Origin: JAFGNV01 sp964612485
GTDB taxonomy: Bacteria > Chloroflexota > Anaerolineae > 4572-78 > J111
Assembly: GCA_964612485.1 (NCBI GenBank)
Contig: CAZTFF010000029.1
Coordinates: forward strand, 1-64,000
DNA length: 64,000 nucleotides
Reading direction: 5' to 3'
Each line of letters starts with the position of its first letter. The stretch's first letter is position 1. Below are positions 23,858 to 33,094 of this stretch, in pieces. A model generated the notes under the pieces. That model was not told the DNA's origin, searched no databases, and worked only from the letters and a program-made list of their open reading frames with translations. The position numbers and the translations under genes are program-made.

Positions 23858-25645
23858 ATGCCTGAAAATATTCTGGTTTGCACCGCCTGGCCCTACGCCA
23901 ACGGCGATTTACACATCGGCCACCTGGCCGGGGCCTATCTGCCGCCCGATATTTTTGCCCGCTACCATCGCCTCAAAGGCAACAACGTGTTGATGGTGTC
24001 CGGCTCCGATTCTCACGGCACGCCCATCACCCTGCGGGCCGATGCCGAAGGCGTTGCGCCCCAGGATGTGTTTGAGCGGTTCCACCTGCGATTTTTGGAA
24101 ACGTTCCAGCACATGGGCATCAGTTACGATCTTTTCACCCACACCAACACCGAAAACCATTACCGCGTGGCCCAGGATATTTTTACCGCCGCCCTGAACA
24201 ACGGCTACATCTACACCCAAACCGAGCAGCAATTCTATTCTGAGAGCGAAGGCCGTTTTTTGCCCGACCGCTACATCGAAGGCACCTGCCCCAACTGCGG
24301 CTACGACAGCGCGCGCGGTGACCAGTGCGACAATTGCAAAAAATTGCTGGACCCCACCGACCTCATCAACCCGCGCAGCAAAACCGACGGCTCGACCCCC
24401 GTTCTGCGCGAGACCGAACACTTTTATTTGGACCTGCGGCGGCTCAACGAAGCGGTGTGGGAATATCTGGAAGACAAAGATCACTGGCGGCCCACCGTTA
24501 TCAACTTCAGCCGCCAGTACGTGAAAGATGGCCTCAAAGCCCGCCCCATCACCCGAGATTTGCAGTGGGGCATTCCCATCCCGCTCGATGGCTATGAGCA
24601 AAAGCGGATCTACGTCTGGTTCGAGGCCGTCATCGGCTACTTCAGCGCCAGCATCGAGTGGGCGCATAACCAGGGCCGGCCCGAAAAATGGAAAGAATGG
24701 TGGTACGCGCCGGAGGCCAAAACCTACTATTTCATCGGCAAAGACAACATCCCCTTCCATACCGTGATCTGGCCCGCCGAACTCATGGCTACCGGCCTGA
24801 ATTTGTACGAGGACGATCCCGATAAACGCCTCAACCTGCCGTACGATGTGCCTTCTAACGAATACCTGAATATGGAAGGCAAAAAACTCAGCACCAGCCG
24901 CAACTGGGCTATCTGGGCGCCCGACCTGCTGGAGCGATTTGATCCCGATCCCATCCGTTTCTACCTCACCTTCATCGCCCCTGAAAGCCGCGACACCGAT
25001 TTCACCTTTGAAGACTTTGTGCGGCGCAACAACGATGAATTGGTGGCCGCCTGGGGCAACCTGGTCAACCGGGTGTTGGGCTTTGCCTACAAGCGGTATG
25101 ATGGCCGCGCGCCCGACATCGGTCCCGACGGTTTGGATGAAGCCGATGAGCAGATCATTGCCGAGGTGGAAGCCGGCTTTGAAACCGTGGGCAATCTACT
25201 GGCCGGGGTCAAACTGAAAGCGGCCCTGGATGAAACCTTGCGCCTGACCCGGTCGGCCAACGTCTATCTGGACCGCAAAGCGCCCTGGAAAGCGTTTAAG
25301 GATGATCCGGCGGCGGCCGGCACGTCCATTTACGTGGCGCTGCGGGTGATCGACAATCTGAAGATTCTGTTTGCGCCTTTCCTGCCCCACACCTGCCAGC
25401 AGTTGCACGAATACCTGGGCTACGAGAGCCAGATCTTTGGCCGCCAATTCACCCAAACCTTCAGCGAAGCCGAACGCGAACACCTGGCTCTGTGCTACGA
25501 TAACAGCGAAGCTGAGGGCCGGTGGGAACCGAGCGCGCTGCCACCGGGGCAGCCGCTGCGCAAACCCGCGCCCCTCTTCAAAAAGCTGGAGCCGGAAGTA
25601 GCCGAAGAAGAAGTACAGCGGCTTTTGGAGCCGGAAGAAGAGTAA
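23858..25645 (+). CDS. metG: Methionine--tRNA ligase
   Basis: A 595-residue class I aminoacyl-tRNA synthetase that attaches methionine to tRNA-Met in the cytoplasm. The HIGH motif is at residues 19-22 (DLHIGHLAG), a four-cysteine zinc knuckle at Cys144, Cys147, Cys157 and Cys160, and the KMSKS-equivalent KLSTS at 343-347. The C-terminal alpha-helical anticodon domain follows. The extra C-terminal tRNA-binding/dimerisation domain found in some bacterial forms is absent, so it is probably monomeric. It is preceded by GAGAAGGA at a suitable distance and followed after 22 bp by folC. Confidence 0.97.
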   Translation: MPENILVCTAWPYANGDLHIGHLAGAYLPPDIFARYHRLKGNNVLMVSGSDSHGTPITLRADAEGVAPQDVFERFHLRFLETFQHMGISYDLFTHTNTENHYRVAQDIFTAALNNGYIYTQTEQQFYSESEGRFLPDRYIEGTCPNCGYDSARGDQCDNCKKLLDPTDLINPRSKTDGSTPVLRETEHFYLDLRRLNEAVWEYLEDKDHWRPTVINFSRQYVKDGLKARPITRDLQWGIPIPLDGYEQKRIYVWFEAVIGYFSASIEWAHNQGRPEKWKEWWYAPEAKTYYFIGKDNIPFHTVIWPAELMATGLNLYEDDPDKRLNLPYDVPSNEYLNMEGKKLSTSRNWAIWAPDLLERFDPDPIRFYLTFIAPESRDTDFTFEDFVRRNNDELVAAWGNLVNRVLGFAYKRYDGRAPDIGPDGLDEADEQIIAEVEAGFETVGNLLAGVKLKAALDETLRLTRSANVYLDRKAPWKAFKDDPAAAGTSIYVALRVIDNLKILFAPFLPHTCQQLHEYLGYESQIFGRQFTQTFSEAEREHLALCYDNSEAEGRWEPSALPPGQPLRKPAPLFKKLEPEVAEEEVQRLLEPEEE

Positions 25646-25667
25646 GTATCCCAAAATTTTAACGGAT

Positions 25668-27023
25668 GTGCCCGTGTCTATTCAAACTTACCGCGACGCG
25701 CTCGCGTACATTTACAGCCACATCAATTTTGAACGCCGGATGATGCCCAAATACGATGCGGAAGTGTTGAATTTGGGACGAACCGAACGATTATTGGCAG
25801 ACCTGGGCCAGCCGCACCGCCGCTTTCCCTCGCTGCTGGTGGCCGGAACCAAGGGCAAAGGCTCAACTGCCGCCATCATCGAAAGCATTTTGCGGGCTGC
25901 GGGCTACAAAACCGGCCTCTATATTTCGCCGCACCTGCACTCGTTCCGGGAGCGCATCCGCATTGGCGGCGAGATGGTTGGCGAGCAGCACATTGCCACC
26001 CTGGTCAAGCGGCTCAAACCGCATTTTGAAGCCCATCCTGTCACCGTATTTGAAATGATCACAATTTTAGCGTTTATGACCTTTGCCGAGGCGGGCGTGG
26101 ATGTAGCCGTACTGGAAGTGGGCCTGGGCGGGCGGCTGGACACCACCAATGTGGTGGATTCCAGTGTAGCCGTGATCACCTCTATCAGTTACGATCATGT
26201 TCAACTTTTGGGCGATACGCTGACGTTGATCGCGCGTGAAAAAGCCGGCATTATCCGCCCCGGCGCGTTGGTGGTCAGCGCGCCCCAGGTGCCGGAAGCG
26301 ATGACGATCATCGAAGAAACCTGCCGGGAACGGAAAGCCAGGCTGGTGGTGGTGGGCGACGATCCGGCCTGGCGCTGGCAAACGGGGCGCGCCACCTTCA
26401 AAGGGCAGGCATTTTATATGAACGGCCACGCCTACTGGCTGCCGCTGTTGGGCGCGCACCAGGTCACCAATGCCGTCACCGCCGTGGCCACGGTTCACGC
26501 GCTGGCCGAGCGGGCCGGTCTATCCGTATCGCAAAATGCAATTGCCGCCGGTATTCGCGCGGTCGAATGGCCGGGCCGGCTGGAAATATTGAGCCGCGAC
26601 CCTTACGTTGTCATCGACAGCGCCATGAACGGCGATTCTGCCCAAAACCTGCGCTACGCTCTGGCCAATTATTTTCCCGGCCGGGATATTATTTTTATTA
26701 TCGGCGCAACAGCGGATCACGAATACACCGCGCTGCTAAAAAATTTATTGCCAGTGGCCCGGCAGGTGTACATGACCCAATCGCGCCATCCACGGGCTGC
26801 CACGCCTGAAATGCTGGTGGAGACCGCCGCACACCTGGGCTACCAGGCTATCATCGAACCAACCATTGAACGCGCCCTGCAAGCAGCCTTAGAAAACGCC
26901 CGCCCCCGCGATGTTATTTGCATAACCGGTTCGCTGTTTTGTGTAGCCGCCGCCCGCGAAATCTGGCTGCGAAATCATAATCTGCCCCTGCCGCCCATCG
27001 ACCCTGAAAATTATATGAAATAA
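25668..27023 (+). CDS. folC: Folylpolyglutamate synthase / dihydrofolate synthase
   Basis: A 451-residue Mur-ligase-family enzyme that adds glutamate to folates in the cytoplasm. It has the ATP-binding loop VAGTKGKGSTAAII near residue 60, YISPHLHSFRERIRI, and the conserved EVGLGGRLDTTNVV and SISYDHVQLLGDT. The C-terminal ligase domain has the FIIGATADHEY segment, where many homologues have a G-x-x-x-D/N-K-D type motif. Translation starts at a GTG (25668); the ATG two bases upstream is out of frame. It lies 22 bp after metG and is probably co-transcribed. Confidence 0.93.
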   Translation: MPVSIQTYRDALAYIYSHINFERRMMPKYDAEVLNLGRTERLLADLGQPHRRFPSLLVAGTKGKGSTAAIIESILRAAGYKTGLYISPHLHSFRERIRIGGEMVGEQHIATLVKRLKPHFEAHPVTVFEMITILAFMTFAEAGVDVAVLEVGLGGRLDTTNVVDSSVAVITSISYDHVQLLGDTLTLIAREKAGIIRPGALVVSAPQVPEAMTIIEETCRERKARLVVVGDDPAWRWQTGRATFKGQAFYMNGHAYWLPLLGAHQVTNAVTAVATVHALAERAGLSVSQNAIAAGIRAVEWPGRLEILSRDPYVVIDSAMNGDSAQNLRYALANYFPGRDIIFIIGATADHEYTALLKNLLPVARQVYMTQSRHPRAATPEMLVETAAHLGYQAIIEPTIERALQAALENARPRDVICITGSLFCVAAAREIWLRNHNLPLPPIDPENYMK

Positions 27024-27060
27024 AAATACCCTTTGGCCTGCGCAGCAACCTTTTCTTCAA

Positions 27061-27090
27061 TTGGAGAAAACGGTTCTTTTATGGTACTAT
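27061..27090 (+). promoter_or_regulatory. Probable promoter of lon
   Basis: TTGGAG (27061-27066), 18-bp spacer, TACTAT (27085-27090). A perfect inverted repeat ATGGTA-CTA-TACCAT (27081-27095) covers the -10 region and could be a regulator site. The ATG follows at 27132. Confidence 0.5.
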
Positions 27091-27131
27091 ACCATTAAAC
27101 ATTTGTATGATGTGGAGCAAACTGAACCTTA

Positions 27132-29537
27132 ATGGAGCCGGTGAAACAAGAAGATTTTTCTCAAGAAAACAATCTGGATTTTGATATCATCGAGCTGCCG
27201 GTCTTGCCGGTGCGCGATAACGTGGTTTACCCGCAGATGCTGACCCCGTTGTTTGTGGGTCGGGATCGCTCGATGATGGCGCTAGAAACGGCCCTGGCCG
27301 GCAATAGCGAATTAATTGTGGTGGCCCAGCGCAATATCGATATCGAAGAGCCGGGCGTGGACGACCTGTACGACATCGGCACACTGGTGGTGGTAGGCCG
27401 CATGCTGAAAATTCCCGACGGCAGCATGAACATCCTGGTGCAAGGCGAACAGCGGATCCGGCTTCTGGAATTTGTACAGGAAGAACCTTTTTTAACCGCG
27501 CGGGCGCAACTGCTCAGCGAAGAGTCGGAAAAATCCCTGTCCGCCGAGGCTCTGATGCGCGCGGTGCTGGCCCTGTTTGAAAAATGCGTCCAACTCAACC
27601 GCAGCATCCCCGATGATGCCTACGTGGCCGCTATGAACATTGAAGAACCCGGCTGGCTGGCCGATATGATCGCCTCGGTGATGGATCTGCGGGTGGATCA
27701 ACGCCAGCAGATTTTAGAAATGGCCGAACCCACCGCCCGGCTGCAACAACTCAGCATTATCCTGGCCCACGAGCTGGATGTACTGGAACTGGAGACCCGT
27801 ATTCAAGATCAGGTTCAACAGGAAGTGGACAAAGGCCAGCGAGAGCACTTCTTGCGCGAGCAAATGCGCGTCATCCAAAGCGAACTGGGCGAGCTGGATT
27901 TCCAGATGGCCGAAGTCAACGAACTGCGCGAGCGCCTGGATGAAATTGAATTGCCGGAGGAAGTGCAAGCCAGAGCCGAAAAGGAGCTGTCCCGCCTGGT
28001 TGCGATGCCGCCGGCAGCCCCGGAAGTTGGCATTATTCGCACTTATTTGGATTGGCTCATCGAACTCCCCTGGCTCAACGCCACCGAAGATAACATCGAT
28101 ATTTCCCACGTGGCCGAGGTACTGGACCGCAACCATTACGGCATTCCCAAAGTCAAAGAACGGATTCTGGAACACATCGCCGTCAAGCAGCGGGCCGGGG
28201 AAAAAATGCGCAGCCCCATCTTGTGCTTTGTGGGGCCGCCGGGAACCGGCAAAACCTCCTTGGGCCGCTCTATTGCCGAAGCGCTGGGCCGGGAATTTGT
28301 GCGCTTCAGCCTGGGCGGCATCCACGATGAGGCCGAAATTCGCGGCCATCGCCGCACCTACATTGGCGCGATGCCGGGCCGTATTTTGCAATATATGCGC
28401 CGCGCTGGCACAATCAACCCGGTTTTTATGCTGGATGAGATCGACAAAGTTGGCGCGGATTTTCGCGGCGATCCCAGCGCGGCGCTGCTGGAGGCGCTGG
28501 ACCCGGAGCACAACAACAGCTTCAGCGACCATTACCTGGAACTCTCCTACGACCTGTCGCAAGTGTTTTTCATCACCACGGCCAATTTGCTCGATCCAAT
28601 GCCGTCGGCGCTGCGCGACCGCACCGAAGTGATCGAATTTTCCGGCTACACCGAAGAGGAAAAAGTGCAGATTGCGCGGCAGTTCATTATCCCCCGCCAA
28701 TTGGAAGAACATGGCCTGCAAGACGACGGCATCCGAATTACGGACGGCGCTGTGAAAGGCATTATTCGTGAATACACCTACGAAGCCGGGGTGCGCAATG
28801 TGGAACGGGAAATCGGCCAGATCTGCCGTAAAGTAACGCGCCGCCTGGCCGAAAAAAAATCATCCCCCAAAGTTGTCACCCAGCAATCCTTATCCCGCTA
28901 TTTGGGGCCGCCCCGTTTCCTGGAGCAGCGGGCGGAAACCGAAGACCAGGTCGGGCTGGCCACCGGCATTGCCTACACCGAAGCCGGCGGCGACATTATG
29001 CCCATAGAAGTAACCCTGATGCCGGGCAAAGGCCAGCTTACGTTTACCGGCCAGTTGGGCGACGTGATGCAAGAGTCGGTTCAAGCCGCGCTGACGTTTG
29101 TGCGGGCCAATGCCAAACAGTACAACATCAAACCCTCCCAATTCGAGAACTACGATATTCACCTGCACGTGCCGGAGGGCGCGATCCCCAAAGACGGGCC
29201 CAGCGCCGGCGTGACCATGGCCACGGCCCTGGTGTCGGCGCTGGCCAAGGCCAAAGTGCGGCACGATGTGGCTATGACCGGCGAAATCACCTTGCACGGC
29301 AAAATTTTGCCCATCGGCGGCCTCAAAGAAAAAATCCTGGCCGCCCACCGGGCCGGGATCACCACCATTATTGCCCCGGCCCGCAATAAAAAAGACATGG
29401 TGGATGTGCCCAAAAAAATTCAACGCCAACTCAACATTATCTTTGCCGAGCGCATGGAAGATGTGCTGGAAACATCGCTCATTATGCCCAAAAAGAAAAA
29501 GCCCAAACCCAGAAACAGCCAGCCGGCTGCTTCTTAA
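27132..29537 (+). CDS. lon: ATP-dependent protease Lon
   Basis: An 801-residue LonA protease that degrades misfolded and regulatory proteins in the cytoplasm as a hexamer. The N-terminal substrate-binding domain spans about 20-210, followed by a coiled-coil region. The AAA+ domain has Walker A GPPGTGKT (368-375) and Walker B FMLDEID (Asp435-Glu436). The protease domain has catalytic Ser691 (KDGPSAG) and Lys734 (LKEKILAA), 43 residues apart as in E. coli Lon. The tail is Lys-rich (PKKKKPKP). It has its own promoter at 27061 and a strong terminator at 29561. Confidence 0.97.
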   Translation: MEPVKQEDFSQENNLDFDIIELPVLPVRDNVVYPQMLTPLFVGRDRSMMALETALAGNSELIVVAQRNIDIEEPGVDDLYDIGTLVVVGRMLKIPDGSMNILVQGEQRIRLLEFVQEEPFLTARAQLLSEESEKSLSAEALMRAVLALFEKCVQLNRSIPDDAYVAAMNIEEPGWLADMIASVMDLRVDQRQQILEMAEPTARLQQLSIILAHELDVLELETRIQDQVQQEVDKGQREHFLREQMRVIQSELGELDFQMAEVNELRERLDEIELPEEVQARAEKELSRLVAMPPAAPEVGIIRTYLDWLIELPWLNATEDNIDISHVAEVLDRNHYGIPKVKERILEHIAVKQRAGEKMRSPILCFVGPPGTGKTSLGRSIAEALGREFVRFSLGGIHDEAEIRGHRRTYIGAMPGRILQYMRRAGTINPVFMLDEIDKVGADFRGDPSAALLEALDPEHNNSFSDHYLELSYDLSQVFFITTANLLDPMPSALRDRTEVIEFSGYTEEEKVQIARQFIIPRQLEEHGLQDDGIRITDGAVKGIIREYTYEAGVRNVEREIGQICRKVTRRLAEKKSSPKVVTQQSLSRYLGPPRFLEQRAETEDQVGLATGIAYTEAGGDIMPIEVTLMPGKGQLTFTGQLGDVMQESVQAALTFVRANAKQYNIKPSQFENYDIHLHVPEGAIPKDGPSAGVTMATALVSALAKAKVRHDVAMTGEITLHGKILPIGGLKEKILAAHRAGITTIIAPARNKKDMVDVPKKIQRQLNIIFAERMEDVLETSLIMPKKKKPKPRNSQPAAS

Positions 29538-29560
29538 CAACCCCGGCCTTTATTTTGCCC

Positions 29561-29590
29561 AAAACGCCGCGAATGCTTCGCGGCGTTTTT
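29561..29590 (+). terminator. Rho-independent terminator of lon
   Basis: AAAACGCCGCGAA (29561-29573), loop TGC, TTCGCGGCGTTTT (29577-29589): a perfect 13-bp stem with the T-run at its end. Confidence 0.92.
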
Positions 29591-29771
29591 ATTTACATAA
29601 AAATATTGATAATTGTTTGCGCTTTATGTCTACATCGTGTAGAATTTATCCAGAGTTTTACCATCTTTTGAATTTCTGAATTTTCTAAGTTTGTTTCCGG
29701 CTATCACGGCATTTTTTAATGCGCTATGCGGCCTTAAAGAAAATGGAAATAAGCTTGCAAGGAGGTCGGCC

Positions 29772-31118
29772 TTGGGTATTGATCTCAGGATAGTTTTTTT
29801 ATTGTTAATCGCCGTCACGCTCTTTCTTTTGATCATCCGGCGCGGCGCTTTTGTGAGTGTGGGCAATATCTTTGATATTCTGCTGGATTTCTTTCTGGTT
29901 TTGGCCGTCTCCGGTACGGTGATTGTCTTTTTCTTTTTGTTAACCCGGCAAGACCCTATCCCCTATCTGCGCACCATCGGCTACCAGACCAGCCTTAAAC
30001 AATTGATTTCTTTTGAGGATGCCATCCCCCCCCGGCTCGAAAACAATCTAGTCATCAGCGATATCTATAAAGAAGATACCGATGGCGATGAATACAAAGA
30101 ATGGGTGGTTTTTTATGAGTTCGATCTGCAAGGCGGCGTCACCTCGGTTGGCGGTTTTATTTACGATAATGATCGCGGAAATCCGCCCATTGTGTTCCCT
30201 TACGCCCTGCGTCCTCCTAATCGAGATTACATCAGCGACGGCAAAATTTCATCATTTGAACTGGAAGAAGTAGTTTCGGAAAGAAATGGCCCCAATCAAC
30301 GGAATCTTCCCGAAATTTTGGTGACAGGCCATGAAAAGAAGGATTTGAACATCTTTAGTTTTAGAGATAATTCCGCGTTGTGGGATTTTCCGCGCGATGC
30401 GCCCCCGCGCTACCAACCCCTCGGCTCGTTCCGGGGAACAGATGGCGTTACCTTTGACCAGACAACCAAAAACGTCACCGTCAATGACCGCTCCGGCTTT
30501 GAACGCAGCCAATTGGTGAACCGATCCGTTTACGCGCTGAATGAAAACACCCAAACCTATTGGGACCAATATTATGATCCGGCAGAACTGGATAGGAAAC
30601 TGGCCGCGCCCATCGTCTCAACGGTTGATTTTCCCGGCAGCGGGTCGCCGGATAACATTCTGGACAACACCTTCCCCGAAAAAATCGTCCTGGCCTTTTA
30701 CGCCGCCACCTGCGGCAGCACCGACCTCACGCTCTGCCGCCACGCCGATGAAAATTGGAATCCCAGAGATTTTCTGGACCCCAACGGCGACGCTTACCGG
30801 GAATTTGCCAACGATAACCCCGGATATTTTGAAATTCCCAACTTTAACAACAATCAAAACCTGTCGGTGAGCTTTCTCCGCTACTACCCCCAATTGGAAA
30901 CAGACCGGGACTTGATGGAAATAGGCGGCGGCCGGGATGTAGTTACCGGCGAAGAGGCGGCTCAAAATGTAGTGGATATCTCTTTTACCGTTAACGGTTC
31001 CGTTGAAAATAACGTCCGCCTGAAAATGATGCTGGTTGATGGCCGCTGGAAAATCTCTCACCAACTTCAAGCCCCCGATTTGCCGGCATTGGGTGATCCG
31101 ACCACGCTGGGGCAGTAG
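29772..31118 (+). CDS. Uncharacterised membrane-anchored protein
   Basis: A 448-residue protein of unknown function. Two hydrophobic segments occupy about residues 5-30 and 35-60, followed by a soluble region of almost 400 residues that is acidic and rich in Asn and Asp. No enzyme motif was recognised. One stretch, YKEDTDGDEYKEWVVFYEF, resembles an Asp-rich calcium-binding loop. The start is set at a TTG at 29772 because AAGGAGG lies 6 bp upstream; the frame is open to 29691 but nothing there resembles a ribosome site. The C-terminal part (LKMMLVDGRWKISH) recalls NTF2-like domains, but this is weak. Confidence 0.75.
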   Translation: MGIDLRIVFLLLIAVTLFLLIIRRGAFVSVGNIFDILLDFFLVLAVSGTVIVFFFLLTRQDPIPYLRTIGYQTSLKQLISFEDAIPPRLENNLVISDIYKEDTDGDEYKEWVVFYEFDLQGGVTSVGGFIYDNDRGNPPIVFPYALRPPNRDYISDGKISSFELEEVVSERNGPNQRNLPEILVTGHEKKDLNIFSFRDNSALWDFPRDAPPRYQPLGSFRGTDGVTFDQTTKNVTVNDRSGFERSQLVNRSVYALNENTQTYWDQYYDPAELDRKLAAPIVSTVDFPGSGSPDNILDNTFPEKIVLAFYAATCGSTDLTLCRHADENWNPRDFLDPNGDAYREFANDNPGYFEIPNFNNNQNLSVSFLRYYPQLETDRDLMEIGGGRDVVTGEEAAQNVVDISFTVNGSVENNVRLKMMLVDGRWKISHQLQAPDLPALGDPTTLGQ

Positions 31119-31145
31119 ATGCGTGGGTGAATGATCAAGCCTATC

Positions 31146-31174
31146 TTGTGAAACTCAACAACTTTTGGTAAAAT
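31146..31174 (+). promoter_or_regulatory. Sigma-70-type promoter for the zinc-ribbon gene
   Basis: TTGTGA (31146-31151), 17-bp spacer, TAAAAT (31169-31174). The start codon is at 31240. Confidence 0.6.
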
Positions 31175-31198
31175 GAGGGCAGACTAAACGGCCCTCAT
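31173..31198 (+). terminator. Hairpin, terminator of the upstream gene or 5' leader structure
   Basis: ATGAGGGC (31173-31180), a 10-nt loop, then GCCCTCAT (31191-31198) followed by TCTTTTG. It overlaps the expected transcription start of the zinc-ribbon gene, so it more likely ends the transcript of the gene before. Confidence 0.5.
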
Positions 31199-31239
31199 TC
31201 TTTTGTGGCCAAATAAATTTTGGGGAGATAAGAAAAACC

Positions 31240-31686
31240 ATGAATTGCCCAACCTGTGGTGCCAAAAATGAAGCTGACGCCCGTTTTTGCGCGGAATGTG
31301 GCGCGCCGTTGGAAAACCAGGAAACGGATGCAGCCGAGAATGATCAAACTATTTTGTCTACCGTAAGCCAGGTGTCTGAAGAAGCCAAAACCGTCTCTGT
31401 GACTCAGGAAGATGTAGACAATTTGGCCGCAGAAATGGAACAGGCTGAAGACGCCGACTTTGAACCCGACACCGCGTCTCCCCCATCCGGCACAGCGGAT
31501 CCTGGCGGTGATACCGGCCAAAAGAGCAATACCCAACGTTACATTATTATTGGTATTCTGATTATCCTGGTCCTGTGCTGCTGCTGCCTTGTATTGGCCA
31601 GTATTGGCGCGGCCATATCCGGCGAAATGGATATAGACATAGATAATTTCAGCTATTTGCTCTCCACGGTGGAGCCTTTGGTGTAA
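31240..31686 (+). CDS. Zinc-ribbon protein with one C-terminal membrane helix
   Basis: A 148-residue protein. The N-terminal zinc ribbon has two CxxC pairs (Cys3, Cys6, Cys17, Cys20). An acidic, probably disordered middle follows (about 25-95), then a single membrane helix (about 100-125: IIIGILIILVLCCCCLVLA) containing four consecutive Cys. The short C-terminus would be outside or in the membrane. The pattern zinc ribbon plus low-complexity plus one helix is common in Firmicutes and Chloroflexota, without assigned function. The Cys run could be a palmitoylation-like or redox feature, but this is speculation. It has its own promoter and terminator. Confidence 0.8.
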   Translation: MNCPTCGAKNEADARFCAECGAPLENQETDAAENDQTILSTVSQVSEEAKTVSVTQEDVDNLAAEMEQAEDADFEPDTASPPSGTADPGGDTGQKSNTQRYIIIGILIILVLCCCCLVLASIGAAISGEMDIDIDNFSYLLSTVEPLV

Positions 31687-31704
31687 TTGTTGACGTAATT
31701 TATC

Positions 31705-31737
31705 AAGGCCGCCTCCGCGTGGAGGCGGCCTTTTTTT
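31705..31737 (+). terminator. Rho-independent terminator of the zinc-ribbon gene
   Basis: AAGGCCGCCTCC (31705-31716), loop GCGT, GGAGGCGGCCTT (31721-31732) and a run of seven T. Confidence 0.93.
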
Positions 31738-31755
31738 ATTTATGAGGAGTATCCC

Positions 31756-32940
31756 ATGCCAACCAATGGACACAAAAACGGCGTACAAAATACACCCACT
31801 CTCATCGCCGAGCCAAAAAAACTGATGCCAGACTTTGTCCGGGAATTACCTGCAAAAAAAGCCGCGCCCGATCAAACCGATACCCGCGCCGCCCGCTATC
31901 CGCCACAATTGCTGACAACTCGCCAACAAGGCAGTTTTGAGCAGCAAATTGTGCCGGAGGCCCAGCTCAGCGATCTGGATTGGGCGGTGGCGAATCGTTT
32001 TTTAGCTGATCAGGGGGATGGTGCCCCGCCGTCATCGGCGGAGGAAGCATTGCTCAACCGGGGATGTCTGGCAAAAGATCAGACCGGGCAGCTCTATTTG
32101 ACCCACGCCGGGCTGCTGCTGTTTGGCCGCTCACCCGACCGCTTCATCCCTTCTGCCGAGATTATTGCCGCCTGTTACAGTGGCCTGCAAATGAGCGATA
32201 CCCATACGCGGGCAGATATTCGCGGGCCCCTGCCAAATCAGATCAAACAGGCGGAAGTGTTTTTGCAGAAACACATCCGGCCCCGACTCCGTCTAAACGA
32301 TCTGGAATGGGATGAAACCCCGGCGCTGCCCCTCGACGCCGTCCGCGAGGTGATTATCAATGCCGTGGCGCATCGAGATTACGGCCGGGGCGGGGAGGGC
32401 GCGCGCCTGCTTATCTTTGCCGACCGGCTGGAGTGTTACAGCCCGGGCCGGCTGCCGGGTCACGTCACCCCCAACAACCTGCTCACCGAGCGTTTCAGCC
32501 GGAACGAGGTATTGAGCCGCGTGTTGTCGGAGATGGGGTGGGTGGAACGGTTGGGCTACGGCCTGGATCGCGTGGCGCGGCACATGGCCGAAGAAGGGCT
32601 GCCGCCACCGCAATTTGAGGAAACCGCCGCCGGCTTCAAAGTAACGCTGTTTAGCCGCCCGGCCAACACGCTGTCTCGCCATGCTGACGAAGGACGTCAA
32701 AATAAGGCCGATCACGGCGCGCCGGCCACCCAACGCTGGCTGGCCCTGGGATTGTACGGTCGTCAAATCAAAGCGATGAACTTTGTTCTGGAACACCACC
32801 GCCTCAGCCTGAGCGAGTACGGCCGGCTTTACCCCGATGTTCCGCCCGCTATCCTCCGGCGAGATCTGGACAGCTTGGTTCAGCGCAACCTATTGCTGCG
32901 GGTCAGCGAAGGGCCGGTAAATTATTACATTTTAAAATAA
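31756..32940 (+). CDS. ATP-binding transcriptional-regulator-like protein (RecG C-terminal-like HATPase domain)
   Basis: A 394-residue protein. Its middle (about 75-150, LYLTHAGLLLFGRSPDRFIP) and the following ATPase-like domain match the family of putative transcriptional regulators with an AlbA_2/HATPase_c_4 architecture. The ATPase-like part reads PLDAVREVIINAVAHRDYG then GARLLIFADRLECYSPGRLPG. The EVIINAVAHRDY segment is the N-box of the GHKL-like fold. The usual N-terminal AlbA/Schlafen domain is not apparent; instead there are about 70 poorly conserved residues. The C-terminus (about 330-390) looks like a winged helix (LSEYGRLYPDVPPAILRRDLDSLV). The target genes are unknown. The stop codon touches the terminator of the opposing tRNA. 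Confidence 0.75.
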   Translation: MPTNGHKNGVQNTPTLIAEPKKLMPDFVRELPAKKAAPDQTDTRAARYPPQLLTTRQQGSFEQQIVPEAQLSDLDWAVANRFLADQGDGAPPSSAEEALLNRGCLAKDQTGQLYLTHAGLLLFGRSPDRFIPSAEIIAACYSGLQMSDTHTRADIRGPLPNQIKQAEVFLQKHIRPRLRLNDLEWDETPALPLDAVREVIINAVAHRDYGRGGEGARLLIFADRLECYSPGRLPGHVTPNNLLTERFSRNEVLSRVLSEMGWVERLGYGLDRVARHMAEEGLPPPQFEETAAGFKVTLFSRPANTLSRHADEGRQNKADHGAPATQRWLALGLYGRQIKAMNFVLEHHRLSLSEYGRLYPDVPPAILRRDLDSLVQRNLLLRVSEGPVNYYILK

Positions 32941-32965
32941 AAAAACCTCCTCTTCTTTGAGGAGG
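32938..32965 (-). terminator. Rho-independent terminator of the tRNA-Glu gene
   Basis: On the minus strand CCTCCTC (32965-32959), loop AAAGAA, GAGGAGG (32952-32946), then seven T. It begins 13 bp after the tRNA and also faces the end of the plus-strand regulator gene. Confidence 0.9.
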
Positions 32966-32978
32966 CAACGAAACTGTG

Positions 32979-33051
32979 TGCCCTCGACGGGATTTGAACC
33001 CGTGTCGCAGCCTTGAAAGGGCTGTGTCCTAGTCCCCTAGACGACGAGGGC
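32979..33051 (-). tRNA. tRNA-Glu (anticodon TTC)
   Basis: The 73-nt cloverleaf has the acceptor stem GCCCTCG/CGAGGGC, anticodon arm AGCCC-TTTCAAG-GGCT with anticodon TTC, and a T-arm with GGTTCAAATC. The discriminator base is A and the 3' CCA is not encoded. It has a near-consensus promoter at 33095-33123 and a strong terminator. Confidence 0.97.
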
Positions 33052-33054
33052 CTG

Positions 33055-33088
33055 TGCACACGCGCAAGGCTTGTTGCGTGTGCAACAA
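33055..33088. other. Two mutually exclusive hairpins upstream of the tRNA-Glu
   Basis: TGCACACGC (33055-33063) can pair with GCGTGTGCA (33076-33084), while TTGTTGC (33071-33077) can pair with GCAACAA (33082-33088). The second arm of one overlaps the other, so only one can form. They lie in the expected 5' leader of the tRNA transcript. Confidence 0.6.
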
Positions 33089-33094
33089 GACGGT

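Noticed and set aside
23909..24760. Open frame of 283 codons on the minus strand opposite metG
   Set aside because: Antisense to a certain housekeeping gene.
27714..28721. Open frame of 335 codons on the minus strand opposite lon
   Set aside because: Antisense to lon, Phe/Gln/His-rich with no recognisable domain.
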